The translations under genes and the position numbers were made by a program. Below the pieces are notes generated by a model that saw only the letters and a list, made by a program, of their open reading frames with translations, was not told the origin of the DNA and did not search any database. From Brevundimonas sp. Leaf363 (GTDB taxonomy: Bacteria; Pseudomonadota; Alphaproteobacteria; Caulobacterales; Caulobacteraceae): DNA of 64,000 nt. Positions 38,443 through 45,168 of this stretch are shown one piece after another. The stretch is taken from NCBI RefSeq assembly GCF_001424025.1, contig NZ_LMPZ01000003.1:284501-348500 (forward strand), read 5' to 3'. How positions within the stretch are numbered: the first letter of the stretch is position 1; the number at the start of each line of letters is the position of its first letter.

Positions 38443-39184
38443 GGATCGCGACGTCCTGATCACGGGCGGGTCGGGCGCCCTGGGCCGACGGGTGGTGCAA
38501 CAGATCAGGCGCGACGGCGGCCGTGTCGTCGTCATCGCCCGCGCGCTCATGGACGGTCAGGAAACACTGATAGGCGATCTTTCCACGCCCCAGGGTCTGG
38601 AGGCCGTCGCGGCAACGGTCGCCGCCCGGCCATGGGACGTGCTGATCAACATAGCCGGCATCCAGCACTTCGGGCCGCTGGAGCACCAGACGGCGGAGCA
38701 CCTGCTGGCCAGCTACATGGTCAATCTGGTCGCGCCGGCCCGCCTGACACAGGCCGTCCTGCCCGGCATGAAGGCGCGCGGGCGAGGCCAGATCGCCAAC
38801 GTCGGGTCGATCTTCGGCTCCATCAACTTCGCCCACTTCGCCACATACTCCAGCGCCAAGGCGGGGATGCGGGCGCTGAGCCAGTCGTTGCGGCGAGAAC
38901 TGACCGGCACGGGCGTAGGCGTCACCTATGTCGCGCCGCGCGCGGTCGCGACCTCGTTCAACTCGGACCGGGTGAACGAGTTCGCCCGGCTCACCGGTAT
39001 GGCCGTCGACGACCCGGATCGCATCGCCCGCCGTATCGTCAGCGCGATCCGCAAGGACCGCCGCGACGTCTACATCGGCTTCCCCGAGAGCCTATTCGTC
39101 CGGCTGAACGGCCTGGCGCCGAGCGTCATCGACGGCGCCCTGAAATCCAACGACCTAAAGGCCCGCGCCCTGTTCGCCGGCTGA
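38432..39184 (+). CDS. Short-chain dehydrogenase/reductase
   Basis: 250 residues. The NAD(P)-binding loop is TGGSGALG (11-18), followed by NIAG, the catalytic Ser in NVGSIFGS, and the Tyr-x3-Lys in TYSSAKAG. The C-terminal part (VYIGFPESLFVRLNGLAPSVID) resembles SDRs that act on lipid-like ketones. It begins 11 bp inside the diiron-oxidase gene, so the two are probably co-translated. It would oxidise or reduce the product of the preceding steps. Confidence 0.92.
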   Translation: MRFKDRDVLITGGSGALGRRVVQQIRRDGGRVVVIARALMDGQETLIGDLSTPQGLEAVAATVAARPWDVLINIAGIQHFGPLEHQTAEHLLASYMVNLVAPARLTQAVLPGMKARGRGQIANVGSIFGSINFAHFATYSSAKAGMRALSQSLRRELTGTGVGVTYVAPRAVATSFNSDRVNEFARLTGMAVDDPDRIARRIVSAIRKDRRDVYIGFPESLFVRLNGLAPSVIDGALKSNDLKARALFAG

Positions 39185-39206
39185 AATCGAGAGAGGAAAA
39201 ATTCCC

Positions 39207-39854
39207 ATGAAACGCCCCCTGTTCGCCTTGGCCCTGATGGCCGCGCCCATGACGGCGGCGTCCGTCGCACACGCAGACGCCTGCGATGATCGTGTTCGCG
39301 GTCTTCAGCAGTCCTGGGACCACGTGAACTTCGAGGTCGCCCGAGGCGTCCGCACCGCCGAGATGGCGCGCCTGAACACCCAGGCGGACGCCGTCGTGGC
39401 CCAGTGCGGCAATCGTGCGGAGCCGCTGGTCTGGGACGCGATCATCACCGCCTCCGAGGCCGGTCTGCGCGGCGGCATCGGGGCCCTGGGTCTGGTTCGC
39501 GACGCCCGCTCCGAACTGGAACACGCGGAGCGGATCAATCCCCGCGCCCTGAACGGCGCCGTCTATGTGTCGCTCGGTTCCCTGTACGCCCAAGTGCCGG
39601 GCGCGCCGATCGGCTTTGGCAACCGTCAGCGGGCGCGCGAGTATCTGCAACGCGGTCTGGCCACGGCGCCCAACGACGTCGACGCCAACTTCTTCATGGG
39701 CGATCTTCTGTCCCGCGAGCATGATTGGGACGGCGCCGCCCGCTACCTGCAACGCGCCATCGACGCGCCGGCCCGTAACGGCCGCACCGTGGCGGATCGC
39801 GGCCGCAAGGCGGAAGCCCGGGCGCTGCTTGTCCGCGTCCAGCAGCATCACTGA
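39207..39854 (+). CDS. Exported tetratricopeptide-like helical repeat protein
   Basis: 215 residues with a clean signal peptide (to about VAHADA) and a Cys pair (Cys at about 29 and 72). The rest is helical and fits TPR repeats (AREYLQRGLATAPNDVDANFFMGDLLSREHDW region). No catalytic motif is visible. It follows the SDR by 22 bp in the same operon, so it may scaffold or carry a product in the periplasm. Function otherwise unknown. Confidence 0.75.
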   Translation: MKRPLFALALMAAPMTAASVAHADACDDRVRGLQQSWDHVNFEVARGVRTAEMARLNTQADAVVAQCGNRAEPLVWDAIITASEAGLRGGIGALGLVRDARSELEHAERINPRALNGAVYVSLGSLYAQVPGAPIGFGNRQRAREYLQRGLATAPNDVDANFFMGDLLSREHDWDGAARYLQRAIDAPARNGRTVADRGRKAEARALLVRVQQHH

Positions 39855-39864
39855 GGCCGCACCC

Positions 39865-40497
39865 ATGAACGCGCAAACACCGGGCGCCCTGCCCCTGGAT
39901 ATCGTGCAGCGCCGCCGCAAATGGTTCGCCGGCCTGGTGCTGCTGCTGCTCCTCGCCTTCGCCGCCAGCGTCCGGTCGGTCGTGATGCTCGGCGGCGGCT
40001 GGCACGAGGGTGTCGAGGCGCTCGGCCTGGCGCTGATCGTCCTGGCCATCGTCGGCCGGGCCTGGTGCTCGCTCTACATCGGCGGGCGCAAGAAGGCCGA
40101 GATCGTGGATCGCGGCCCCTACTCCGTCACGCGCAATCCGCTCTACGTCTTCAGCTTCCTCGGAGCGTTCGGGATCGGTGCGCAGACCGGCAGCGTCGTC
40201 GTCGGGGCGGTGTTCGCGATGGCCACCTTCCTTGTGTTTCTCAGGACGGTCGGCCGCGAGGAGGCCTGGCTGGCCGAGCATTTCGGATCGGCCTACACCG
40301 ACTACCGCTCACGAACGCCCCGCTTCTGGCCGGACTGGGCCCTGTGGCGCGACACGGAGGAGTTGCTGGTCCGACCCGCCTTCTTCCTCAGGACGCTGCG
40401 TGACGGCCTGACCTTCCTGGTCGCAATCCCTGTCATGGAAGGGATCGAGCGTCTGCAGTCGACGGGGCTGATCGGCTTCCGGATCGGGCTCTTCTAA
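39865..40497 (+). CDS. Isoprenylcysteine carboxyl methyltransferase-like membrane methyltransferase
   Basis: 210 residues from MNAQTPGALP, 10 bp after the preceding gene. It has about four transmembrane segments and the ICMT/PEMT signature GPYSVTRNPLYVFSFLGAFG followed by EEAWLAEHFGSAYTDYRSRTPRF, which forms the S-adenosylmethionine pocket. Family members methylate carboxyl, phospholipid or small-molecule groups at the membrane. As the last gene of the acyl-ligase/diiron-oxidase operon it may methylate the final lipid-like product; this is inference. Confidence 0.85.
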   Translation: MNAQTPGALPLDIVQRRRKWFAGLVLLLLLAFAASVRSVVMLGGGWHEGVEALGLALIVLAIVGRAWCSLYIGGRKKAEIVDRGPYSVTRNPLYVFSFLGAFGIGAQTGSVVVGAVFAMATFLVFLRTVGREEAWLAEHFGSAYTDYRSRTPRFWPDWALWRDTEELLVRPAFFLRTLRDGLTFLVAIPVMEGIERLQSTGLIGFRIGLF

Positions 40498-40553
40498 CTC
40501 CGCAAAGACCGTCCGCTCCGGACGACTGCAGCCGCGATCGTTCGGAGCGAGCG

Positions 40554-41123
40554 CTATCGAGGCAGCGTGTCGACCCGCGCTTCGAGCCACGCATGAGCGT
40601 CGGACAGGATCTGGTTCCCGAACGCCTCGTCTTCGACCGCCCGCGAGAGCAGCAGCGCCCCGACCATGGTCGCCCAGACGCCGGTCGCATCACGTCGCGA
40701 CTGCGCCGAGGCGTCATCCGAAAGGGTGGACGCGACCCGCTTCAGCTGGGCGCGAACGCCTTCGGTCATCGCCGCGCGCGCCGGCGTCGACTGGCGTTGA
40801 ATATCCGCGCCCAGGGCGGCGGTGGGGCACCCCCCCGCAGCGTCCGTTCTATGCGCAGGCGAGAGATAACCGGTCAGAAAGGCGCGGATATCCAGCGGCT
40901 CCACCGGGCCCGCGGTCACCGGCGAGAAGACGTAGGCCACACTCTTGGCGAACAAGTCCTCCTTGGACTTGAAGTGCCCATAAAAACCGCCGTGAGTGAG
41001 GCCGGCGGCCTGCATGACCTCCGCCACGCCGACGGCGTCGAAACCCCTGGCCCGGAACAGTCGGCTGGCCTCTTCCAGGATGCGCAGGCGATTGGCCTGC
41101 ATCTGGTCTCGACTGACTTTCAT
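40554..41123 (-). CDS. TetR/AcrR family repressor
   Basis: 189 residues from MKVSRDQMQA, chosen because GGAG lies 6 nt upstream; ATGs at 41144, 41165 and 41168 are in frame but lie in or next to the operator. The HTH is at about 28-48 (VGVAEVMQAAGLTHGGFYGHFKSKEDLF). The ligand domain includes GGCPTAALGADI, as in the YcdC/ComR-like group. It is divergent from the SDR/oxidoreductase pair and probably represses them through the twin palindromes between the genes. Confidence 0.92.
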   Translation of the reverse strand: MKVSRDQMQANRLRILEEASRLFRARGFDAVGVAEVMQAAGLTHGGFYGHFKSKEDLFAKSVAYVFSPVTAGPVEPLDIRAFLTGYLSPAHRTDAAGGCPTAALGADIQRQSTPARAAMTEGVRAQLKRVASTLSDDASAQSRRDATGVWATMVGALLLSRAVEDEAFGNQILSDAHAWLEARVDTLPR

Positions 41124-41154
41124 CCCCGCCTCCGCCTCACCCATTGACGTATAG

Positions 41155-41168
41155 ATGATGGTCATCAT
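41155..41168. promoter_or_regulatory. TetR operator, site 1
   Basis: ATGATGGTCATCAT: perfect 6-bp arms around a GT centre, between the divergent tetR and SDR genes. A near-copy lies 27 bp away, suggesting two dimers on the same face or cooperative binding. Assignment to the adjacent TetR is inferred from position. Confidence 0.7.
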
Positions 41169-41181
41169 ATTTGCCAGTCAG

Positions 41182-41195
41182 ATGATAGTCATCAT
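41182..41195. promoter_or_regulatory. TetR operator, site 2
   Basis: ATGATAGTCATCAT: the same element as site 1 with one arm mismatch, 22 bp upstream of the SDR start codon. It would block the SDR promoter or its early transcript. Confidence 0.68.
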
Positions 41196-41216
41196 GAATA
41201 CGCGACGGAGCCCGAT

Positions 41217-42005
41217 ATGTCTGATACCCCCACTGTTTTGATCACCGGCGCGTCGAGCGGCATCGGAGCCGTTTACGCCGACCGCTTCGCACGCCGTGGC
41301 CATGACCTGGTGATGGTGGCGCGCGACGCCGCCCGGATGGACGCCCTGGCGGCGCAGCTGACCTCCGAGACGGGCGTCTCCATCGACGTCGTCAGGGCGG
41401 ATCTCAGCCAGAGCGCCGACGTGGAGGCGGTCGAGGCGCGACTGCGCGATGACGCCCGGATCGGCGTCCTGGTCAACAATGCCGGGGTGTCCGCCTCGGG
41501 CCGATTTGACCGGCAGTCGTCCGAGAATGTGCAAACGATATTCGATGTGAACGCCGCGGCCGTCTTGCGCCTGTCCCACGCGGCGGCTGGGCGGTTCGTG
41601 CGGGAAGGTCGTGGCGCGATCGTGAACATCGGCTCGGTCGTCGGACTGGCGCCCGAGTTCGGCCAGACGGTGTACGGCGCGACGAAGGCGTTCGTGCTGT
41701 TTCTGTCTCAGGGCATGGCGGTCGAGCTGGGCCCCAAGGGCGTCTACGTCCAGGCCGTGCTGCCGGCCGCGACCGCGACGGACATCTGGAACCGGGCCGG
41801 CGCGGACCCTTCCCAACTGCCCCCGATGATGGCGGTCGGCGAGATGGTCGATGCGGCCCTTGTCGGCTTTGATCGACGTGAAGCGGTGACCATCCCGCCT
41901 CTGCACGACGGCGCTCAGTGGGACGCCTTCCAGGCGGCGCGCCAGGCCATGCTCCCCGGCTTTGGCGAGACCACGGCTGCGCCGCGCTACAAGGCGGCGT
42001 CGTGA
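41217..42005 (+). CDS. SDR family NAD(P)-dependent oxidoreductase
   Basis: 262 residues. The cofactor loop is TGASSGIG (10-17), followed by NNAGVSASG, the catalytic Ser in NIGSVVGL and Tyr-x3-Lys in VYGATKAF. The pattern is typical of SDRs placed next to TetR repressors and quinone-oxidoreductase-like genes that detoxify reactive carbonyls. The stop overlaps the next start by 1 bp, so the two are translated together. Confidence 0.93.
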   Translation: MSDTPTVLITGASSGIGAVYADRFARRGHDLVMVARDAARMDALAAQLTSETGVSIDVVRADLSQSADVEAVEARLRDDARIGVLVNNAGVSASGRFDRQSSENVQTIFDVNAAAVLRLSHAAAGRFVREGRGAIVNIGSVVGLAPEFGQTVYGATKAFVLFLSQGMAVELGPKGVYVQAVLPAATATDIWNRAGADPSQLPPMMAVGEMVDAALVGFDRREAVTIPPLHDGAQWDAFQAARQAMLPGFGETTAAPRYKAAS

Positions 42006-43009
42006 TGCGCGGCTTCGTCCTGGACCGCTACGGCAAGACCGAGACCCTGCGGCTTCGCGACCTGCCGCTGCCGGTGGTGGGCGATCACGACGTGCTCATC
42101 GAGGTTCACGCCGCCGGCCTGAACCCGCTGGACGCCAAGATCCGCGACGGCGCCTTCAAGCCCATCCTGCCCTACAAGACCCCGCTGGTGCTGGGGCACG
42201 ACGTGTCCGGGTCGATCGCCCGCGTCGGCAAGGCCGTCCAGCGGTTCAAGGCAGGGGACGCGGTCTTCAGCCGTCCGCGCGACGGCCGGATCGGGACGTT
42301 CGCCGAGTTCATCGCGGTGCATCAGGACGACGTGGCGCTCAAGCCCGCCAACCTGTCGATGGAGGACGCCGCCGGTGTTCCCCTGACCGCCCTGACAGCC
42401 TGGCAGATTCTGGTCGACCGTGCCGACGTGAAGCCGGGTCAGAAGGTGCTGATCCACGGCGGTACGGGCGGCGTGGGAATTTTCGCCATCCAGTTGGCCA
42501 AACACCTCGGCGCGACGGTCGCCACGACCGTCAGCGCGTCCAGCGCCGATCTCGTCCGCGCCCTCGGCGCCGATGTCGTCGTCGACTATCGCAGCGACGA
42601 CTTCACGAAGGTGCTGAGCGGCTACGACTTGGTTCTGAACAGTCTGGACGGCGCGACGCTCGAGCGTTCGCTGGACGTGCTGAAGCCCGGCGACAAGTTG
42701 ATCTCGATCTCCGGCCCGCCGGATCCCGCCTTCGCCAAGGCGCAAGGTCTGAATTGGGTTCTGCGCCAGGTGCTGGCCCTGACCAGCCGCAAGATCCGTG
42801 CGAAGGCCACCGCGCGCGGCGTCGACTACAGCTTCCTGTTCATGAAGCCGGACGGGGCGCAGCTTGCCCGCATCGCCGGATTGATCGAGGCCGGCGACAT
42901 CCGCACGGTCACCGACCGGGTCTTCCCGTTCGAAGCCGTCAATGATGCGCTGGCCTATGTCGACACCGGCCGGGCGAAGGGCAAGGTCGTCGTCTCCGTG
43001 AAGACGTGA
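42005..43009 (+). CDS. Medium-chain NADPH:quinone / enoyl reductase-like oxidoreductase
   Basis: 334 residues from MRGFVLDRYG, overlapping the SDR stop. GroES-like domain first (LNPLDAKIRDG, LGHDVSGSIARVG), then the Rossmann domain with IHGGTGGVGIFAIQLAKHLG. There are no structural or catalytic zinc cysteines, so it belongs to the zinc-free quinone/enone reductase branch. It probably reduces alpha,beta-unsaturated carbonyls or quinones with NADPH. It is under the same TetR control as the SDR. Confidence 0.92.
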   Translation: MRGFVLDRYGKTETLRLRDLPLPVVGDHDVLIEVHAAGLNPLDAKIRDGAFKPILPYKTPLVLGHDVSGSIARVGKAVQRFKAGDAVFSRPRDGRIGTFAEFIAVHQDDVALKPANLSMEDAAGVPLTALTAWQILVDRADVKPGQKVLIHGGTGGVGIFAIQLAKHLGATVATTVSASSADLVRALGADVVVDYRSDDFTKVLSGYDLVLNSLDGATLERSLDVLKPGDKLISISGPPDPAFAKAQGLNWVLRQVLALTSRKIRAKATARGVDYSFLFMKPDGAQLARIAGLIEAGDIRTVTDRVFPFEAVNDALAYVDTGRAKGKVVVSVKT

Positions 43010-43098
43010 GAGGTTGAGCGAAGGTGCGTCTGGATAGCGCCGGCACGACGGGATAGGGTGTCCCGGGCGCGCCAAGGGGCTGTCCTCGCGGTGCGCTG

Positions 43099-43115
43099 GC
43101 TGAAACCATTTCAGC
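43099..43115. promoter_or_regulatory. Palindrome upstream of the LOV kinase
   Basis: GCTGAAA-CCA-TTTCAGC: perfect 7-bp arms, 89 bp past the oxidoreductase stop and 94 bp before the LOV kinase start. There is no T run, so an operator is as likely as a terminator. Confidence 0.35.
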
Positions 43116-43209
43116 AAGCACGCGTATCTTGGCAGCAGGCGAAATACCCGACATCGGTCAAGATGTGCCAAGGCGCGTGCAGTGTCCGGTCCGCCACCCC
43201 TGAGAGACG

Positions 43210-44304
43210 ATGAAGCAACAGGACAACTGGCACCTCACGGAGGTGGTCGAGCACGAGCTGGGGCGCGGCGATCCTTTCGCGGCGGCGATCCGCGGCACGC
43301 GCATGCCGATGGTCATCACCAACCCCCGCCTGGCCGACAATCCGATCGTCTTCGCCAACAAGGCCTTCCAGAATCTCACGGGTTATGAGCGGGACGAAAT
43401 CGTCGGTCGGAACTGCCGCTTCCTGCAGGGGCCCGAAACCGATCCTGATTCAGTCCTACAGATCCGCCAGGCCATTGCCGCCGGCGAGGACGTTCAGGTC
43501 GATGTCCTGAACTATCGCAAGGACGGTTCGATATTCTGGAACGCGCTGTTCATGAGCCCGGTGCGTAACGCTGCGGGCGAGATCGAGTATTTCTTCGCAT
43601 CGCAGCTCGACGTCACGGACCGCGTCGAAGCACAGGCTTCGGTCGAGAAGCAGAAGGCGCTGGTCGAGCGGGAAGTGTCGCTGCGGACGGCCGCTCTGCA
43701 AGCCGCGCTGGAAGCCAAGACGTTGCTGCTCCACGAGGTCGATCACCGGGTCAAGAACAACCTGACCATGATCGGCTCGCTGCTTCGGCTGCAGTCCAAG
43801 TCGCTGGGCGACCCCGTTCTCGCGGCCACGCTGAACTCGATGCTCGAGCGCGTGGACGCGCTGGCGACGGTTCATCGCCGCCTCTATCAGTCCGACGACA
43901 TTTCCCGCTTCGATATCGGGCCGCTGGTCGAAACCATGACCCGCGACATCCTGGGCTCGGCCGGTCGCGAGGATATCCGTGCCGAGATCGACGTGGCGTC
44001 CGTCCTCGTGCCGTCACGCCATGCTTCGGCGATCGGCCTGATCGTCAACGAAGCGATCACGAACGCGATCAAGCATGGGTTCGCAAACAACCGCAGTGGC
44101 ACGCTCAAGGTGGCGGTCTCGTCGGAGAACGGGACGGCCCGCATCGTCGTCGCCGACGATGGGCCCGGCATGACCACCCAGGCCCGGTCCGGCCTGGGCC
44201 GCACCCTGATCACCCGCCTATCGCGGCAGATCGAAGGAGAAACGGTCTGGCTGTCCGCCGAACCTGGAACGAAGGTCGTCATCAGTTTCCCGGTGGACGA
44301 CTGA
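43210..44304 (+). CDS. lovK: LOV-domain blue-light sensor histidine kinase (LovK-like)
   Basis: 364 residues. The LOV domain (about 25-138) carries the flavin-adduct motif GRNCRFLQG with Cys69, then NYRKDGSIFWN and FFASQLDVTDR. A linker coiled coil (about 138-172) leads to a HisKA_2/HWE-type domain with the phospho-accepting His179 in EVDHRVKNNL, and an HATPase (NEAITNAIKHGF, DDGPGM). Length and layout match LovK of Caulobacter crescentus, which controls cell attachment and the general stress response. The receiver gene follows after 1 bp. Confidence 0.93.
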   Translation: MKQQDNWHLTEVVEHELGRGDPFAAAIRGTRMPMVITNPRLADNPIVFANKAFQNLTGYERDEIVGRNCRFLQGPETDPDSVLQIRQAIAAGEDVQVDVLNYRKDGSIFWNALFMSPVRNAAGEIEYFFASQLDVTDRVEAQASVEKQKALVEREVSLRTAALQAALEAKTLLLHEVDHRVKNNLTMIGSLLRLQSKSLGDPVLAATLNSMLERVDALATVHRRLYQSDDISRFDIGPLVETMTRDILGSAGREDIRAEIDVASVLVPSRHASAIGLIVNEAITNAIKHGFANNRSGTLKVAVSSENGTARIVVADDGPGMTTQARSGLGRTLITRLSRQIEGETVWLSAEPGTKVVISFPVDD

Positions 44305-44305
44305 C

Positions 44306-44755
44306 ATGACGCACAAAGCCCTGCGCGTCGTCATCGTCGAGGATGAAGCCATCCTCGTGATGGACATCGAGGCCATGGTCGAGGATCTCGGCCATGTGGT
44401 CGTCGCAGAGGCTGCGTCGCTTCAGGACGTCGAGAAGATGGCGCTCGACCCCGCGCCCGACCTGGCGTTCGTGGACATGCAACTGGCCAGAGGCAGCAGC
44501 GGACTGGATGTCTGCGCCCTGATCCTGGACCGATGGCCCAATACGGCGGTGGTGTTCGTCACAGCGAACCCCGCCATGCTGCCGGATGACTTCCTGGGTG
44601 CGCATGGCGTCATTCCCAAGCCGTTCTCGCGTGCAGGCCTGATGTCGGCCATGCGTTTTCTGGAAGAGGGCATCCTCGACCCGCCGCCCTCGATTGACTC
44701 ACCGCCCAGTTTTGTCGCGTCGCCGCGCATCTCGGCGGAATGGGCCGCGCACTAG
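44306..44755 (+). CDS. lovR: Single-domain response regulator (LovR-like)
   Basis: 149 residues: a receiver domain with acidic pocket VEDE (11-14), the phospho-acceptor Asp57 in AFVDMQL, Thr86 in FVTANP and Lys105 in IPKPFS. There is no output domain; a 30-residue Pro/Ser-rich tail follows. In Caulobacter, LovR receives phosphate from LovK and acts as a phosphate sink in general stress signalling. Its start lies 1 bp after the kinase stop, so pairing with it is strongly supported. Confidence 0.9.
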   Translation: MTHKALRVVIVEDEAILVMDIEAMVEDLGHVVVAEAASLQDVEKMALDPAPDLAFVDMQLARGSSGLDVCALILDRWPNTAVVFVTANPAMLPDDFLGAHGVIPKPFSRAGLMSAMRFLEEGILDPPPSIDSPPSFVASPRISAEWAAH

Positions 44756-44805
44756 GGTTCCGAGAACCGTTGTTCGGCGCTGTGACAGGCGGGCTGGTCA
44801 GCGAG

Positions 44806-45103
44806 TGGTGCGGGCGGCCGGGGTCGAACCGGCATGGGCATAGCCCGACGGATTTTCGTACCACTTCGGCTTTCGCCGCCACGCCGAGGCGCGTTCGTGG
44901 TCTGGACTATCCCTTCGTCATAGCCTGATGGCCTTAGACGCCGCCCGTCTAGTCTCTACACCTTCCCGTCCGGGGACGGGCTTGGCTCGGGATCGCCATT
45001 TGACAGGGTTCCCCGACTTTGAGCGGTTCTACGTCCGGGATTTCCCCCGGCGCACTCAATCCTCAGCTTAAGTCCGTTGCGTCTACCATTTCGCCACGCC
45101 CGC
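44806..45103 (-). tRNA. tRNA-Leu (anticodon UAA), interrupted by a group I intron
   Basis: Exon 1 is 45103-45070 (34 nt) and exon 2 is 44856-44806 (51 nt including encoded CCA); joined length 85 nt. Acceptor stem GCGGGCG pairs perfectly with CGCCCGC. The D stem is GCG/CGC. The anticodon stem ACGGA/TCCGT closes a 7-nt loop CTTAAAA, with anticodon TAA. The long variable arm GGGC-TAT-GCCC is a leucine hallmark, and the T stem is GCCGG/CCGGC around TTCGACC. The discriminator is A. The gene functions only if the intron in the anticodon is removed. A promoter lies just upstream. Confidence 0.95.
44857..45069 (-). other. Group I self-splicing intron in the tRNA-Leu anticodon
   Basis: 213 nt inserted between U34 and A35. 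Exon 1 ends in U and the intron ends in G, as group I splicing requires. Core elements on the minus strand: GAGCCAAG (J4/5-P5 region), a P6-type hairpin CCCGTC/GACGGG, GGTGTAGAGACTAGACGG (3' part of the core, P7 5' strand GACTA), a P8 hairpin CGTC/GACG, GGATAGTCCAG (P7 3' strand TAGTC), and a P9 hairpin with GAAA tetraloop (CGGC/GCCG). The core closely resembles, from memory, the Azoarcus tRNA-Ile intron, subgroup IC3. It has no homing-endonuclease frame. P1 pairing was not resolved with certainty. Confidence 0.93.
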
Positions 45104-45115
45104 GAGCCGAGCCGC

Positions 45116-45145
45116 TGTATAGCCACGTTAAGGTTGGATCGCCAA
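45116..45145 (-). promoter_or_regulatory. Sigma-70 type promoter of the tRNA-Leu gene
   Basis: TTGGCG (45145-45140) and TATACA (45121-45116) are separated by 18 bp. Transcription would start a few bases before the mature 5' end at 45103. Both boxes are close to the alphaproteobacterial housekeeping consensus. Confidence 0.65.
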
Positions 45146-45168
45146 GGCGACGGCGTGAGACCTGACGA

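Noticed and set aside
40510..40524. Hairpin CGTCCG-CTC-CGGACG as a terminator between convergent genes
   Set aside because: The stem is only 6 bp and no T run follows on either strand; too weak to call.
44857..45069. A homing endonuclease or protein gene within the tRNA insertion
   Set aside because: At 213 nt with dense structured motifs it holds no meaningful reading frame; it is ribozyme core only.
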